Source: Stratiolaelaps scimitus (Eukaryota; Arthropoda; Arachnida; Mesostigmata; Laelapidae). From it: DNA of 64,000 bases. The notes beneath the pieces were generated by a model. The model saw only the letters and a program-made list of their open reading frames with translations, was not told where the DNA came from and did not search any database. Each line of letters starts with the position of its first letter. Within the stretch, counting starts at the first letter, position 1. Positions 23,301-34,639 of the stretch are shown piece by piece. The DNA lies in contig JABWDB010000011.1 in assembly GCA_019614645.1 (NCBI GenBank), positions 3,211,501 through 3,275,500 of the forward strand, written 5' to 3'. Position numbers and translations under genes: made by a program.

Positions 23301-24350
23301 TCGCCGTAAGTCGTCTTGCGCTTAGGGAGGCTTCTTTTGGCGCCGCCACCGCGACCGCCGCTCCCTCCCTGCTACCCGTTGCTTCTGCTGATCCCGATAA
23401 CGATCTGCTCGTGTTCCTCGATTACGAATCAGCCGTTCGCTAGCTCTTCTTGGTGTCTTCTTCTCGGTGACATCGGGTGATCGACTGACTACTGCAGCCA
23501 CTCACCCTGATAAAGGTACACACACACAAAATGGACACTTACTAGCGAGCGTTTGCCGTGCTGCTGTCCTCGTCGTCGCTGGCGATTCGATGAAGTTCCA
23601 CTTCTGAACCCTTCAGTACCTCTCGCTCTCTATCTCTCTCTCGCTCTCTCGTACTCCGCCCAAGAGCTAAGCATCCATCCACCCCCTCAGTCGTCTTCTG
23701 CTTCAGCATCTGTGACTTTTCTGCGCAGGTCTGTGTGCGTGATTGCGCTGAGTGTATAGTATGCGTTCGTATGTGCGGGCGGGCATGCGTGCGTGTGAGT
23801 GTGTCCCCAGCTTCTTCAGCGGAGTTGCTTCAGGCGGAGCGCGCGCTCTTCATCGAGGGGGCGATGTTGTTGTTGTCGTCGATAGATACGGGCCTGTATT
23901 GACAGAGTAGATCCCGAGCGGACCACGAGGCGGAGCGAACGCATCAAACGGCTGAAACGTGAAATCGACAAGGAGATAGGCGGACGAAGCGGCCAAAAGA
24001 AGAAACAGAACCGATCAGTAGACGGTCGACTATGGGACGAGCAGGAGGAGGAGGAGCAGGGGGGAACACCTTGACATCGAGAGAAGACCAGAGCCCGATA
24101 GAGAACGAAGGCAGACATCGGCGACGGACCGATGGGGTCGGGGGGGTGGCGTGGGGGGGTCGACTGCAGCGATGATGTTTAATTCTAATTTATTCCTCGA
24201 CAGCGGCGGGACGACAGCAAGCAGAAGAAACATGGAGACTAGGGCGAGAGAGGGCGAGGAGATCGGAGCAAGGGACAGCAGCACGGCTAACAACTCGGCA
24301 CCAACAACGCTTGCTCTTCGGGTTGTCGACTTTTCGAGTACCACACCATT
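20400..24350. other. CpG-rich gene-poor stretch
   Basis: Many overlapping frames of 60-206 codons (for example 21955-22575 plus) lie on both strands, none with a recognisable domain. Their length is explained by the low stop-codon density of CpG-rich DNA. Embedded are (AGCT)4 at 21347-21362, GA tracts near 22915-22940, CA/TG tracts near 23120-23167, CT tracts near 23630-23650 and G-runs near 22028-22035 and 22776-22786. Confidence 0.35.
21347..21362. repeat. (AGCT)4 palindromic repeat
   Basis: Four perfect AGCT units, themselves palindromic, giving a 16-bp self-complementary tract. Confidence 0.9.
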
Positions 24351-24386
24351 GGCGCAGCGGTAGGCGGTAGTTGCCGGCCGATCAGA

Positions 24387-24418
24387 AGTGGTGGTGGCGG
24401 CGGCGGCGGCGGCGGTGG
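24387..24418. repeat. (GGT/GGC)n microsatellite
   Basis: GGTGGTGGCGGCGGCGGC-type tract. Confidence 0.85.
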
Positions 24419-24446
24419 CCCGGCCGTGAACTTATCCATGCGTATT

Positions 24447-24454
24447 GTATATAC

Positions 24455-24498
<44 letters not shown>

Positions 24499-24520
24499 AT
24501 GTGTGTGTGTGTGTGTGTGC
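24447..24520. repeat. Composite (TA)n(TG)n microsatellite
   Basis: About 15 TA units run directly into a TG tract with one TATG interruption. Both blocks can form alternative DNA (cruciform for TA, Z-DNA for TG). Confidence 0.92.
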
Positions 24521-24529
24521 GGTGGCTCC

Positions 24530-25380
24530 TAATACGGCGACGGATGGACACCTGGCCGTCGATCGGCTGGGGTCCGTCAGAGCAGGGTCGACCGAAGCCG
24601 TCAAGTCCACGAACGAGTTTGCTGACAACGTTCGACAGCAAGTTCGCCGTGGCCGCAATTGCCGCCGCCGCAGCGGCTGTTGTTGTTGCTGCTGCTGCTG
24701 CGCGTCGCGAGCTGTCCGCTGCAGCGTTCGCATTTCGCTCTCAATATTCGACATTGCCTTTGCACTGTCTTCTAACAGTTCTTCCCGGCTTGTCTCGTGT
24801 CGTCTGACGGGCTCTCCTGCCCTCCGATCCTCATCGTAGCCAGAGCCGTCTTCGCTGCCGTCTCGGCGTCGTCTTGACACGAAACGCGCGCGCGCCCGCG
24901 CCCGCCCGCGGCTGCCGCGGGATGTATATTTGATGCATGGCAAGGTACGTAACCCCCCTCCACGTGTCTCTTTCTCGTTGTCGCGGGTACGACGGCTCGA
25001 CTGCACTTTTGTTGATTGTTCTGCCTTGGCTGCTTGACGGCAGGGGCGACGGGCCAGCAGCCGTGGCGATGAAGGCACAACAGGCGAACTGACAAGTTAA
25101 GCTCGCCCAGCGGTGGCCATGATGACGCCGGCCGATTGGCGGTCATTACCATGCCGCTTGCTGCTGCGGCACCCGCGCGCCGACGCTGGTGTCGCTAATG
25201 CCGAATTGGCGCACTTTGATTTCGAATTGTTCACACAAGGGATGATCACGCGGGGGGTTACCGCCGGCTGATCCGGGGGGTGGTGTTTAAATTTTTCTGG
25301 TTCGGGCGTGGAGGAGGCGGAAAAATAATCAGAGAGAATGGATGGCTGTCACAATAATGTGATCATCATGGAACGTAATG
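24530..25380. other. Stretch without a recognisable gene
   Basis: A 263-codon minus frame (24287-25078) is built from microsatellites (runs of Pro, Gln, Thr-His and Ile-Tyr) and is not considered a gene. CpG-rich up to about 25250, then a sharp drop to AT-rich DNA. Confidence 0.4.
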
Positions 25381-25501
25381 ACAATTATCTCAATTACAGC
25401 TGAATATACTGCGTGGTGCAGTCGGTTGTATAGAACATAATTATCGATCCGATTCATATCATACAAATACTTCTTTAGTATTAAAATGTGTTACAAATAT
25501 C

Positions 25502-25655
25502 GATTAAAATTTAATTATTTGTCAATTTAGTTATTAAATTTAATTTAATTATTTGTCAATACAGTTAGTAAATTTAAATTTTATTATTTGTCTATACAGT
25601 TAGCAAATTTGAATTGTATTATTTGTCAATATAGTCAGCATGTTTAAATTCAACT
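25502..25655. repeat. AT-rich minisatellite, 34-35-bp unit, 4.4 copies
   Basis: Units start at about 25502, 25537, 25571 and 25606, with a partial fifth at 25641. Each carries the core ATTATTTGTCAA (one copy TCTA) followed by T(A/T)(C/T)AGTTAG. Periods are 35, 34, 35 and 35 bases. Divergence increases toward the last unit. This is a genuine tandem array, not a simple sequence repeat. Confidence 0.88.
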
Positions 25656-25659
25656 GTAT

Positions 25660-26910
25660 ACTGTGAAAGATAAGCTCGACTTCCCGGGTGCTCGCGTCCG
25701 TCAGATGGTCAAAATCCACCTCGATCAGATAAAATTACGCACAACCAAAATTGATCTTGGTAAATTGAATTGGATCTTCTATTCGATCAATAATTAGAAT
25801 TTTGTGTTACATGCCATATGGTATACAATAAATTCGTACGGTATTACAGGACATCCTCGAATTCGCTGAATTTTCCGAACGCCTCGAGCCAACTAAAAAA
25901 AAGCTAGCCAAATCGCCCATTCGCGTTCCCGGCTAACATGTATAGTAAATTTTCTCGGACTAATGACAAAATCTTCAATAGAGAATTAAATCAAAATCTA
26001 TAATTTGAGTTCTGTCAGCTTTGTGAATACAAAACATGAGTGCACTTTAAAGGTTTGATTGCTTTATCAACAGAAACTGCTTAGTAACCTCTCGTATTAA
26101 GCGTCCTCACTAGTTACCGTGGGACAATTTGAATTTGCGGGCTTTGGCCACTTACTATAACCAATAGCTTAGCCACCGCCCAACCGTCACCCCTTTCTAC
26201 GGTGGCGTTACTGCGCGGTATGGCTGATCCGATCGGCCTAAACGATACGTAAACATGATGTAGAATTATTTCTCAACGAAGTGGGAAATTGTCTCTCCCA
26301 CAGTAAACAAAGAAGATCAACAGTTGATCACAGTTTAATTAGCTTCCCGATTAGCTATGTTGATGTTCGGTTTACTGAAGGAATCCTTACGATACGCCTT
26401 GTTGGTCACAACAAATCCACCCATCTCCCTCGAGCTAAGCTGACATTGATCCGCACTAGAGCAAGTCGCAGGCAGCTGCCGTTGTTTGAACGATCTCAAA
26501 TAGGCCCTACACCAAGGCAACTGCGAACTTCGTAATAAGCCATTGAGAGTGTCTAAGCGATCCAGTCTTGGTACAAAAAGTCCTTTGAAAAATGACCTGA
26601 CAGGTAAACCATTATTTACACGGGCCGTCGGATTCAAAAGACATTTGCACATTATAAACAGAAAACTTGTCTCGATGCTGGCCGAAATTTGCATTAAACG
26701 CTATGCAGATTAATTATCTAGCACTACGGAACACTGCCTTCTGTCAGAGTTGAACTAACGAGGCAAAATCAGCTATTTGGTAATTAGCATCGATAACGCA
26801 AAAGTGTTCCATTCACGTTCCGATTGCCTTTGATCACTAGTTCTATCCAGTTCTTAGGTTAGTCGTCCGCTCTTAGGATGTATCGTATTTCCAGCATACA
26901 AGTCTTGAAC
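25660..26910. other. AT-rich gene-free stretch
   Basis: Frames of 84 codons (26281-26535 plus) and 119 codons (26335-26694 minus) overlap on opposite strands without recognisable domains. The plus frame is entered after a fair acceptor (TCTCTCCCACAG at about 26304), but no donor or homology supports an exon. Confidence 0.35.
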
Positions 26911-26914
26911 TGAT

Positions 26915-26938
26915 TTATATATATATATATATATATAT
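26915..26938. repeat. (TA)n microsatellite
   Basis: About eleven TA units. Confidence 0.92.
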
Positions 26939-27030
26939 GAAGCCAGGACGTGATTTCATCGGCATACGATGTGCCCTAGCATTGCAGTGCACAGCACAGG
27001 ACGATATCAGTGCCGTTTTTTGGATCAGGC

Positions 27031-27098
27031 TAATATATAATATAATATAATATTATATATATATATATATATATACATATATAATACATGTATATATA
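27031..27098. repeat. Imperfect (TA)n/(TAATA)n tract
   Basis: TAATATAATATAATA-type repeats merge into a TA tract and then into TACATATATAATACATG. An A10 run follows at 27181-27190. Confidence 0.88.
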
Positions 27099-27199
27099 TT
27101 TACATACACCACTCACCAAATTTCAATATCAATATTATTATGTTTAGTATATTTATGTATACATACACGTTTACTTAATCAAAAAAAAAACAAAACCGC

Positions 27200-28590
27200 A
27201 GTTCGCTTTGATTAATTGATACCAACATATGTGTTCAGCATGGATGCATGCACACCATAGACACTCACCAACGCCATACGAGACAAGCAAAGGAGATTTC
27301 ACGTGCACCTCCCCGTGCTAATTTCTCGCCTCAACACCCGAGTCGCAGACCAGTCACGAGCGGGGGGACAGCCTGCACATGCAACAAAACACAACCCGTC
27401 AGCGTTGAGTCGGTTGGTGTGTTAGTCAACTCGAGATGAACTCGAGAAAATCGTGCCGTGAGACCAGCGATTCAAGCAAGCAACCAGTGCTGATTAATGT
27501 AACCTACCGAGTCAATGGACTGTTCGCTCCGAGAGGAGGGTTGTTGCCGAGTTCACCCAGCCACAGACACACATACTCTACTCCGGTGTCTCGGGCGGTC
27601 CTCCGCTGCATTCACACGGACTCCGAACTCTCGGACGACAAATGAACTCGAGTTTCAGCCACCTCCGCCAGTTCGATACAGTTTCGTAACGGCAGAGCCT
27701 AACAGCCGTCATCCCATATCAATTCGGTTTGCGCTTCTTCATCCATGGCGCTTGGCCCCGTGACCGCCCCCCCCCTCGCGGAACTCGCTCATCGGCCGAT
27801 TCAATGAGGTGACAAACGTTTGACACAATTCCAATGGCCAATTTGGCTTGATTGGGGTTCGACTTTCCCCACCAGAGAAGGACAGAGAGAGAGAAACAGA
27901 GGCAGAAGAGCTCTGGCTGACTGCAGCGCGTGAAGGGATTGCACGCAGTGTCTACGACAGCAAAAATGTGTGAGATGCCCGCCGAAATCTGAGCATGACA
28001 CGGTGGCGAGGTGGATCCCCATGGCGAGCGAGCCCCGGGTCGATATAGGGGGAGGCGTCAACGCGCGATGTGGAGTTACGCGGAGTTTTTAGCAAAGGGC
28101 ACCTCTCAAGTGGCTGAGAGTCAGTGGGGTCGTCGGAAAAAGGGATCGGTAGGCCGATTTCACTAGGGGTCCCCGTCGCATAAGTGCATTCTTCGCAGGA
28201 CCGAGAGGGAGGGAGCGGGAGAGAGAGAGTATCCTGTGGAGATACCCGTGTCTCTGCTTGCCACACCTCGTGCCAGAGCAATGCCGCCTGCGTGCCGCCG
28301 GGGACCTGCTCACACAGGCCCCCCCCTTCGAGAGCCTGCCACGACTTCACTCCGAACTGCGAAGTCTATCAGAATCCAGCAAGAGCTAGAAGCTCGCTGG
28401 CCACAAAGGAAGCTCACACAGGCGGCAAGAGGAGACAGCGCCTTGCGAAGTGCAGGGACTAGTGGAGCACGGGGACGAGCGGGCGGGCGGGCGGTCGATC
28501 GGTAGGTCTTGCGGACTCGTACGACCGGTCGCCTAGGGGAACAACGAGAAATAAAGTAGGAGGTCCAGGAGTTTTAGAAGAAGGGACGGG
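27200..28590. other. Stretch without a recognisable gene
   Basis: Overlapping frames of up to 132 codons (27952-28350 minus) have no recognisable domain. GGGC-repeats occur at about 28483-28495. Confidence 0.4.
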
Positions 28591-28591
28591 A

Positions 28592-28619
28592 GGGAGAGAG
28601 AGAGAGAGAGAGAGAGAGG
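28592..28619. repeat. (GA)n microsatellite
   Basis: About 13 GA units. Confidence 0.92.
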
Positions 28620-29190
28620 ACATGCAATCAGAAACATATTGTTTAAACTATGCCGCCGCTACCACCACCAACGCTGCGGCCGCACGGCCACAACCGCTGG
28701 CATCAACAGGGAATTCGTTCCCAGTGGTGCCCGAGGGTGCGATACACAGAGGACGACATTCGTCGTATCTCGGTGCTGGTAAGGCGCTTGATGGCCGGAG
28801 GAGGCCGTGGGATAAATCATTGCTCTGCTCCTCTGCCATCGGTGGGAAATTGAATTGAGGCAGGCGCTGGGGGCAAATGAGACGAGGTTTGCGTCTCGTG
28901 GCCGCAGTCGGTGAGGTAAAGTCGAATAGTTCGAATCGGCGGCGGCGCCGGATAGCTGAGGGACAATCGTCGCATGCTGGAAGAGGTTCTTGTGTCGACG
29001 CCCGGTAGCCTGGTGGCTGACCACAGGTGCCACACGTACAGGTTCGATGCACACACCATTTGCATTTGTCCTACGAAGCAATGCAAACAGCAATTCCATG
29101 GACGTTGGCGCGTTGGAGAGTCAGCCTGAGAACATTAGGCGGAAACCTCGGAGGGGGCTCTCAGGGAAAAAAATGTATATGATCAGAATT
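28620..29190. other. Overlapping open frames, unresolved
   Basis: Frames at 28622-28858 (+), 28650-28853 (+), 28648-29052 (-) and 28659-29099 (-) overlap. At most one can be real, and none shows a domain. The plus frame at 28650 contains VRYTEDDIRRISVLVRRL, the most protein-like piece. Confidence 0.2.
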
Positions 29191-29191
29191 T

Positions 29192-29219
29192 TATAATAAT
29201 AATAATAATAATAATAATA
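29192..29219. repeat. (AAT)n microsatellite
   Basis: Nine AAT/ATA units. Confidence 0.92.
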
Positions 29220-29224
29220 GTAAT

Positions 29225-29910
29225 TGTTCGCTCGTGTGTGCGTGCGTCGTAGCAGTATCACGGAGTTCTGTTGTATCGGGTTCGTAGCTTTGCCTGTACT
29301 TGAATATGAACAGTCATTGAAGGTGGCTGGTTTAGGTCTGGGTGGCTCACTTCCTTCAAACGGGCTCAGCAAAATGGGTGTCAACGGATTGCGTAGCGTG
29401 TTAATCTACGATTATACTATAATATATAAATACGTTTCAAAGATTATTGAAACCGGCGGAATGGCGTAAACAAAAACAATTAGCCTGCTAAGTTTGCCGG
29501 TTACGGTTGCAGATCACCAAAGCACCTTGAAGCATTCTCAGCTCGACTCATAGCAGTGTCCAATTGCTACTATTCCTCCATTTTGATAAAATTGAGATAA
29601 TTAACCCGAATGAAACTAAGCGAGTTTTGATTAAATCCGAACTGTCCTCTTGATTCTTCCCTGATCACCTTGGCTACAGCCACAGTGCCACATCGGGCTC
29701 TCCGTTCGGTTCATCCAGCGGATGTATCCCAAGGGTCAGTGCATTGAAGCACCCTCATCTTCGTCCTGTAGGACCAGCAGCGGCAGCAACAACAGGCTCT
29801 AGTGGCATACTTGCATCATAGACCGAGCAGTGTAGGCATCACTAGTGTGATTCCACACTACACGCTTCGGTCTCCGAGCGTAGTGAGAGTATGTTCGTAC
29901 GAGTAGAAGT
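29225..29910. other. Stretch without a recognisable gene
   Basis: Only an 81-codon frame at 29224-29469 (+), not recognised. A small hairpin, TAGTGTG..CACACTA, lies near 29844-29861. Confidence 0.4.
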
Positions 29911-29914
29911 ACAT

Positions 29915-30164
29915 TTACAGGGGAAGAGCGACTGGAGGTTCGACATTGGCGGCAATCGTCATTTTCCCTCCCATTGCAAGCAGCTCAATGGTCGGCCTCC
30001 CAGGCAATTCCACCTCGTCTCGCACGCCCGGTGGGGTGGCAGTGCTGGGTAGCGTGCCCCAAAGGCTCTCGCCTCGGACTGTCGCAGGGCTTCGCCGCTG
30101 CAGCGCGAACCCTCCACCTCCTCGCAGACTCCTTCCATTGCTGCTCGTCATGCCGACACGGCTC
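29915..30164 (-). CDS. Candidate 3'-terminal exon (minus), unidentified
   Basis: On the minus strand an acceptor-like CGCCTCTGTATGCAG precedes about 30164. From there the frame is open for about 80 codons to a TAA near 29915. The product includes GMTSSNGRSLRGGGGF, then LPGRPTIELLAMGGKM and ends EPPVALPL. Codons mostly end in G or C and the composition is plausible for protein, but no family is recognised and a competing plus frame (29946-30185) is also open. No polyadenylation signal was seen just downstream. Confidence 0.17.
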
Positions 30165-30239
30165 TGCATACAGAGGCGGACATAGCTCGAAGACGCGGCA
30201 GGCGCCGGCCGACGGTGGGCGACCGCCACCGCGGCGGTG

Positions 30240-31120
30240 GCGGCGGCGGCGGAGGGAGCTGCAGCAACTGGCCGCTAGCAACAGCAACCATCTAATGGTT
30301 TCAACACGTTCGCCTTTCTCGTGAAACGCCAGCGCGCTGGTTTCACTCACTCTCTCTCTGTCTCTCTCTCTCTGTTAAGAACCCCCGGGAGTGGTACACT
30401 GCTGGTCTCGTCTGTGCGCCATTACGCAGACACTGTGCAACTGCGCGAAGTACCGTCGAGCTACACGGTACCTCAGCATGGCTCCCTCCAGGAAAGAGGG
30501 ACAGAGAGGCCTATGCGCGGGGTACGCAGAGCGCATGTTGCGCTAATATGGGAATGAATTGAAGCACACACACACAGCAGAGCGGGAGCAAGCACTGTTG
30601 CTACAGTACCAGTGCACTTTCGAAACGCGCTCGCAGGCCGAGGGACCCGAGACGCGCTCTCCTCAATAGGAACAGCATAGGAAAATAAGTACCACGCGCC
30701 AACAAGTCCCACCAGCTATTATATAATGCATTGCATTCGGCTGACGCCCCCTGACGATCACGATTGAAGCCGGTGGCGTCGGTGCTAAAAATGTTGCAAC
30801 ATTCTCACGAGTTCAGCCCTAGAGCTGGGGAGCTTGGGACGCGGGGTCTGGGCCGTTGCCCAATCTATCCACCCCCCTTTGCGGCGTCATAGATTTGATT
30901 GGTGGGGGGGTAACAATTGACTCATGGCACTTGGTTGGTATTGCTTGACTCAGCTTACATGTCGAACTGTGGTAAGAGACACAGGCCAGCTAGAACAGTC
31001 GTGGGGGACACGTTTGAAGTGGTTTAGTAATGGGTGTCTGTAACGCGAATCGTCAGTGGCGACGTCACACAGATATCTCAACAGGAAATTGGCAAGAAAA
31101 CAAATTGGGCCTCAGGGGTG
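30240..31120. other. Stretch without a recognisable gene
   Basis: GGC repeats at about 30225-30255 and a CT tract at 30348-30374. Frames of 76-79 codons are not recognised. From 30720 to 31120 no frame of note is seen. Confidence 0.4.
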
Positions 31121-31135
31121 TACCCGTTGAAGAGA

Positions 31136-31279
31136 TGACGGTGTCGGTACGGCGCCGGACTCACGGCCAGCGCGGTTCAATCGCCGGATAAGACGCAGCG
31201 ATTCTCCAAATTCATTGAGTGCTTACCTGCTACCGAATTGGACACGGGAAACTCGCTGCGTCCAGCGCTCTCGCCCCTG
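31136..31279 (+). repeat. tRNA-headed repeat (SINE-like), copy 1
   Basis: An A-box-like TGACGGTGTCGG (31136-31147) and a B-box-like GGTTCAATCGC (31174-31184) lie 38 bases apart, with a tRNA-like GCCGGACTCACGGCC between them, as in an anticodon arm. A body follows whose segment 31231-31268 is repeated in copy 2 at 31961-31998 with 33 of 38 bases identical. B box to shared body is 56 bases here and 58 in copy 2. The structure is that of a tRNA-derived SINE. No target-site duplication was found. Confidence 0.5.
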
Positions 31280-31454
31280 ACCACGAGGTTACGTTTCACG
31301 GATTTTTTATACGGAATTAATATTGTTACACTGTTTTCAAGCAATGTATTCGCGCAGTGTTCCCCGCCGCTCTAGGAGCAAGACGTGGGGGTATTGATGC
31401 TGGGAGGTTTCAGTCCTTGAAAAAAGATATGTTTGTTTCGTCGAAGATCACGAA

Positions 31455-31860
31455 TTAACGCGGGAGGGAAACTATTATAGAACAATCGTCAATTATAGAA
31501 TATATATTAATAAAATTATCCATTATACGTGTTCCTTTACCCATTATGTCCTGCTTGTTACGCAATATTCGCAGTACATCTAAGGACTCCTGTAGGTAAG
31601 AGAGGAAGGGTGTGCCAACCAACGCCCGTCTCGAGGGAGCCACAAATGATACAGACACACATACACACACACGTGAGCGGAACTTCCCTATAAGCAGAGT
31701 TCAGATTGCGCAACCCACACAGTTCAATGCCTCGAGCCACAGTGTCACCACGCTCCGGGAGCATTGGCGAGAGGTATCTTCCGAGTGGTACTACGTGGCG
31801 AGGGACAATGGTTGCTGTCTCGTTGTTGCGCTGCACCTTTGGGACAGCTCCACCGTTTCG
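31455..31860. other. Stretch without a recognisable gene
   Basis: Overlapping frames of 71-127 codons on both strands continue into copy 2 of the repeat and are not recognised. A CA tract lies near 31651-31671. Confidence 0.35.
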
Positions 31861-31863
31861 ACC

Positions 31864-32008
31864 CTCGTTGCAAGCCCTCGGAGAGAGCGGGAACTCGGCG
31901 CAGTTCGAGCGTGAGAATCCTACAGGATGTATGTCTAACAATGCTGTGCAGGGGAGCGGCTACCAAATTGGACACGGCAAACGCACTGCGTCAAGCGCGT
32001 TCCCCCTG
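31864..32008 (+). repeat. tRNA-headed repeat (SINE-like), copy 2
   Basis: The shared segment at 31961-31998 (core TACCAAATTGGACACGG) matches copy 1. A degraded B box, AGTTCGAGCGT, lies at 31902-31912 with spacing to the body nearly equal to copy 1. The A box is not recognisable. Divergence from copy 1 implies an old element. Confidence 0.42.
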
Positions 32009-32009
32009 C

Positions 32010-33580
32010 GGAACGAACGGGGTGCAACAGTGGCCATCGTCACCGTCGTCTGTGGCGGGAACGAACGCAAGGCCCCGTGACGCGACGATGGACATCTTGG
32101 GGTGGGGGGGGTAATTGCTGGGAGACGGGAGCCGAACGCGAGGTGAGGTCCGAAGCGTCCGAATGCTTTTTTAAATGTCGAAACGAACCCCCGCTCCCGC
32201 AGCCGCCGCCGCCAACGCCTTCATTTCCTCGCGCCGACGAGGCGATCTTTGCGCAATCTTGCGGATTCGTACTCACGCGCATACACCCGCCCGCCCCCTG
32301 TGCCCGCACCGATATATGAGAGGAAAATGACGGAGTCGTTAAACTGAATTGGTTGAGGGGAGGGACTTCGGGGCTTCGGGGATCTCTGCCTATGCCCTGG
32401 GTGGAGCGGCAGATGGTGTAAGGCTCGGAAACCGACGAGGGGAACCGAGCGACGTGGGAGTCACCATGATAAGTGACGACTGAATCCATTCACCCATCCG
32501 TTCGCCGGTCCGGCCGTCATCGTGGGTGTTGCGCGCACACACACACACGCACAGGGGGTAACCGTTTCGGTGAGAATATATCTTCGGTATAAGCGGGTGG
32601 GCGAGCAGGGGGATTAGTGGACGAAAGACAGGAAGAATAATTGCGACAGCTGCGTTTCGAAAACGCCAACATGATGAGGAGCTGTTAAATAAGCGGCTTA
32701 ATGAGAGGGTACGCTTGGTTCTGTGGGGTTCGCCGCTATCGGGGGCGATCAGCAACAGCATATGGCAGCGTCGTGACCAGTGTCAACAGCAATAACAACA
32801 GCAACAACAACAACAATAGCAATAACAACATATTCATTAGTGAATCGCGATCGTAGGTAGGGTCTGTGGCATAATCAGTATTAGGAACGACATTAAATCT
32901 AGCGGATGAACAACAGCGATAATGATATTACTATGAGGAGATAACGTAATAACGTGAACTGAAATAAACGAATATTTAGAGAATGAACGATATATGTTGA
33001 TATATGTGGTAATAGATACATTTAAGATGAGTGCCCCAAGTCAAAATCGGTTCCGGATTTAGTCAGTAAGCCTCTGACACTACCAGGCAAATACCTTAGT
33101 TGTGAGCCTGGTGTCCATGCAGGATTTACCTTTAACCTGTTAAAAAAAGAGATACATTTGACATGCGGTGATAGAATCGTCTACCATAGATACTTAACAC
33201 TTTTCCGATCTGAGCCAACCCTCAACGATTCACAGCCTATGAGTTCACAAAGGAATTAGAAGAACAACAGCATTGAAACTGCTCATGGCTGGACTGGCTT
33301 TGACGTGTGGCATATTTATGGTTTCGTTTATATTTCAGTAGCCTTCAGTGGTCAGTGGCGTCTACCCAACCGGTCGCAAAAATAAGGCAAGGCCAGAATA
33401 CCGCTGTGGAATACAGATGTTCGAGGTATTACAGTAATGTATAATTACCACCATAGCAGAGGAGGTGATTAATCATATTTTCAATTGATTCACTGCTCCA
33501 TACATCGATTCTGACAGTTAGGTGATGGACATGTCCACTCTAGGCTAGCCCAACTGTGATTCAACGGTGATCCAATTGTG
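32010..33580. other. Stretch without a recognisable gene
   Basis: Frames of up to 149 codons (32040-32489 minus) have no recognisable domain. CAA-rich imperfect repeats occupy about 32786-32829. From 32880 to 33540 the DNA is AT-richer and without frames. Confidence 0.4.
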
Positions 33581-33581
33581 T

Positions 33582-33595
33582 CCCCCCCCCCCCCC
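33582..33595. repeat. Poly(C) run, 14 bases
   Basis: Uninterrupted C14. Confidence 0.95.
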
Positions 33596-33599
33596 GTTG

Positions 33600-34240
33600 G
33601 CGCGCCGGCACTCACTTCCATACAACTCGTTAAAGAGTTGCTGGCCGGTGGGCCCCGCATGCGGTGGAATAAATTTCACTCGAATCGCCGCCAGCTCGAT
33701 TACGCCGATCGGGCCGAGCCCGAGGCGGAGCTGGGAGATCCGAGGCGAAGCAGAGAGGCGTTTGATCATTACACACCTTTGACGGCTGACCCCCTATTTC
33801 ATCAAACCTGTTTCATCAGTCGAGCCGAGGTCCCGCATCTGGTTCTGCCGCACCGCGTGCATTAAGCCAGTTGAAGACTTACTCGTTTTCGTGCTTCTTG
33901 CCTTTCAAATGCGTCTCCTCTCCGCCGTCCCGCGCCGCTCGCGCCCTCTGCGCGTCCCTCTGGATCCGCCTTGACGAGCGCTCATCATCAGCGTTGTCTA
34001 TCTGCTTGCTATTAGAGGGCCGGCCCGTTCTGCCTGCTCCGCTGCTGCGATCGTGTCATCCACTCGTTCGAGCTAGCCATCCACTCGCATCTCGCCAACC
34101 CTAGTCTACTGTGGGGGACACCTTCCTATCACGAGCTGAGTCTCCCGGATGAGTCTGTCGTCCTGCAGCAAGTTCGTGTGTGCCAAAGGCCATGGCCACC
34201 TTCATTCCTCCCCCTCCCCGGTGCAGTGTGCCCTAAGCAG
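33600..34240. other. Stretch without a recognisable gene
   Basis: A 95-codon plus frame (33578-33865) and a 74-codon minus frame overlap; neither is recognised. Confidence 0.35.
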
Positions 34241-34244
34241 CTCA

Positions 34245-34255
34245 TCAGCAGCGGT

Positions 34256-34286
<31 letters not shown>

Positions 34287-34290
34287 GCAG
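34245..34290. repeat. (GGC)n(CAG)n microsatellite
   Basis: AGCAGCGGT then about nine GGC units then AGCAGCAG. Depending on frame it would code for Ala or Gly runs. Confidence 0.9.
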
Positions 34291-34610
34291 CTTTATCTCG
34301 CTGCCCGTTCATTAGCTGTCTTAAATATGCGTGTGCCCATATTCTCTCAACTCTCAACCCTTTGTACGATCGTCGAAAACGCCTGCTCCAGCTGTCCACC
34401 TCACGTGCCCACAGCCGACTGCTGATCCACTGTGCCATCGTCATCGCTATCATGAAACCCGTCTTAACGAGCCCCGGACCTCGGAGTACCCACGGAAGAG
34501 AGGAGTGACAGTTCTACCACTGATCTACTCCACTGGCGTTTAAGCCTACAAGCTAGCGTGTTCCGAACTGGCCAGCATGGTACCGTGTCGCTATTTCCCC
34601 CTACATAATG

Positions 34611-34629
34611 TATATATATATATATATAT
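34611..34629. repeat. (TA)n microsatellite
   Basis: Nine TA units. Confidence 0.9.
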
Positions 34630-34639
34630 CTCTATGTCT

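Noticed and set aside
24287..25078. 263-codon minus-strand frame
   Set aside because: Made largely of translated microsatellites (Pro, Gln, Thr-His and Ile-Tyr runs) in stop-poor CpG-rich DNA.
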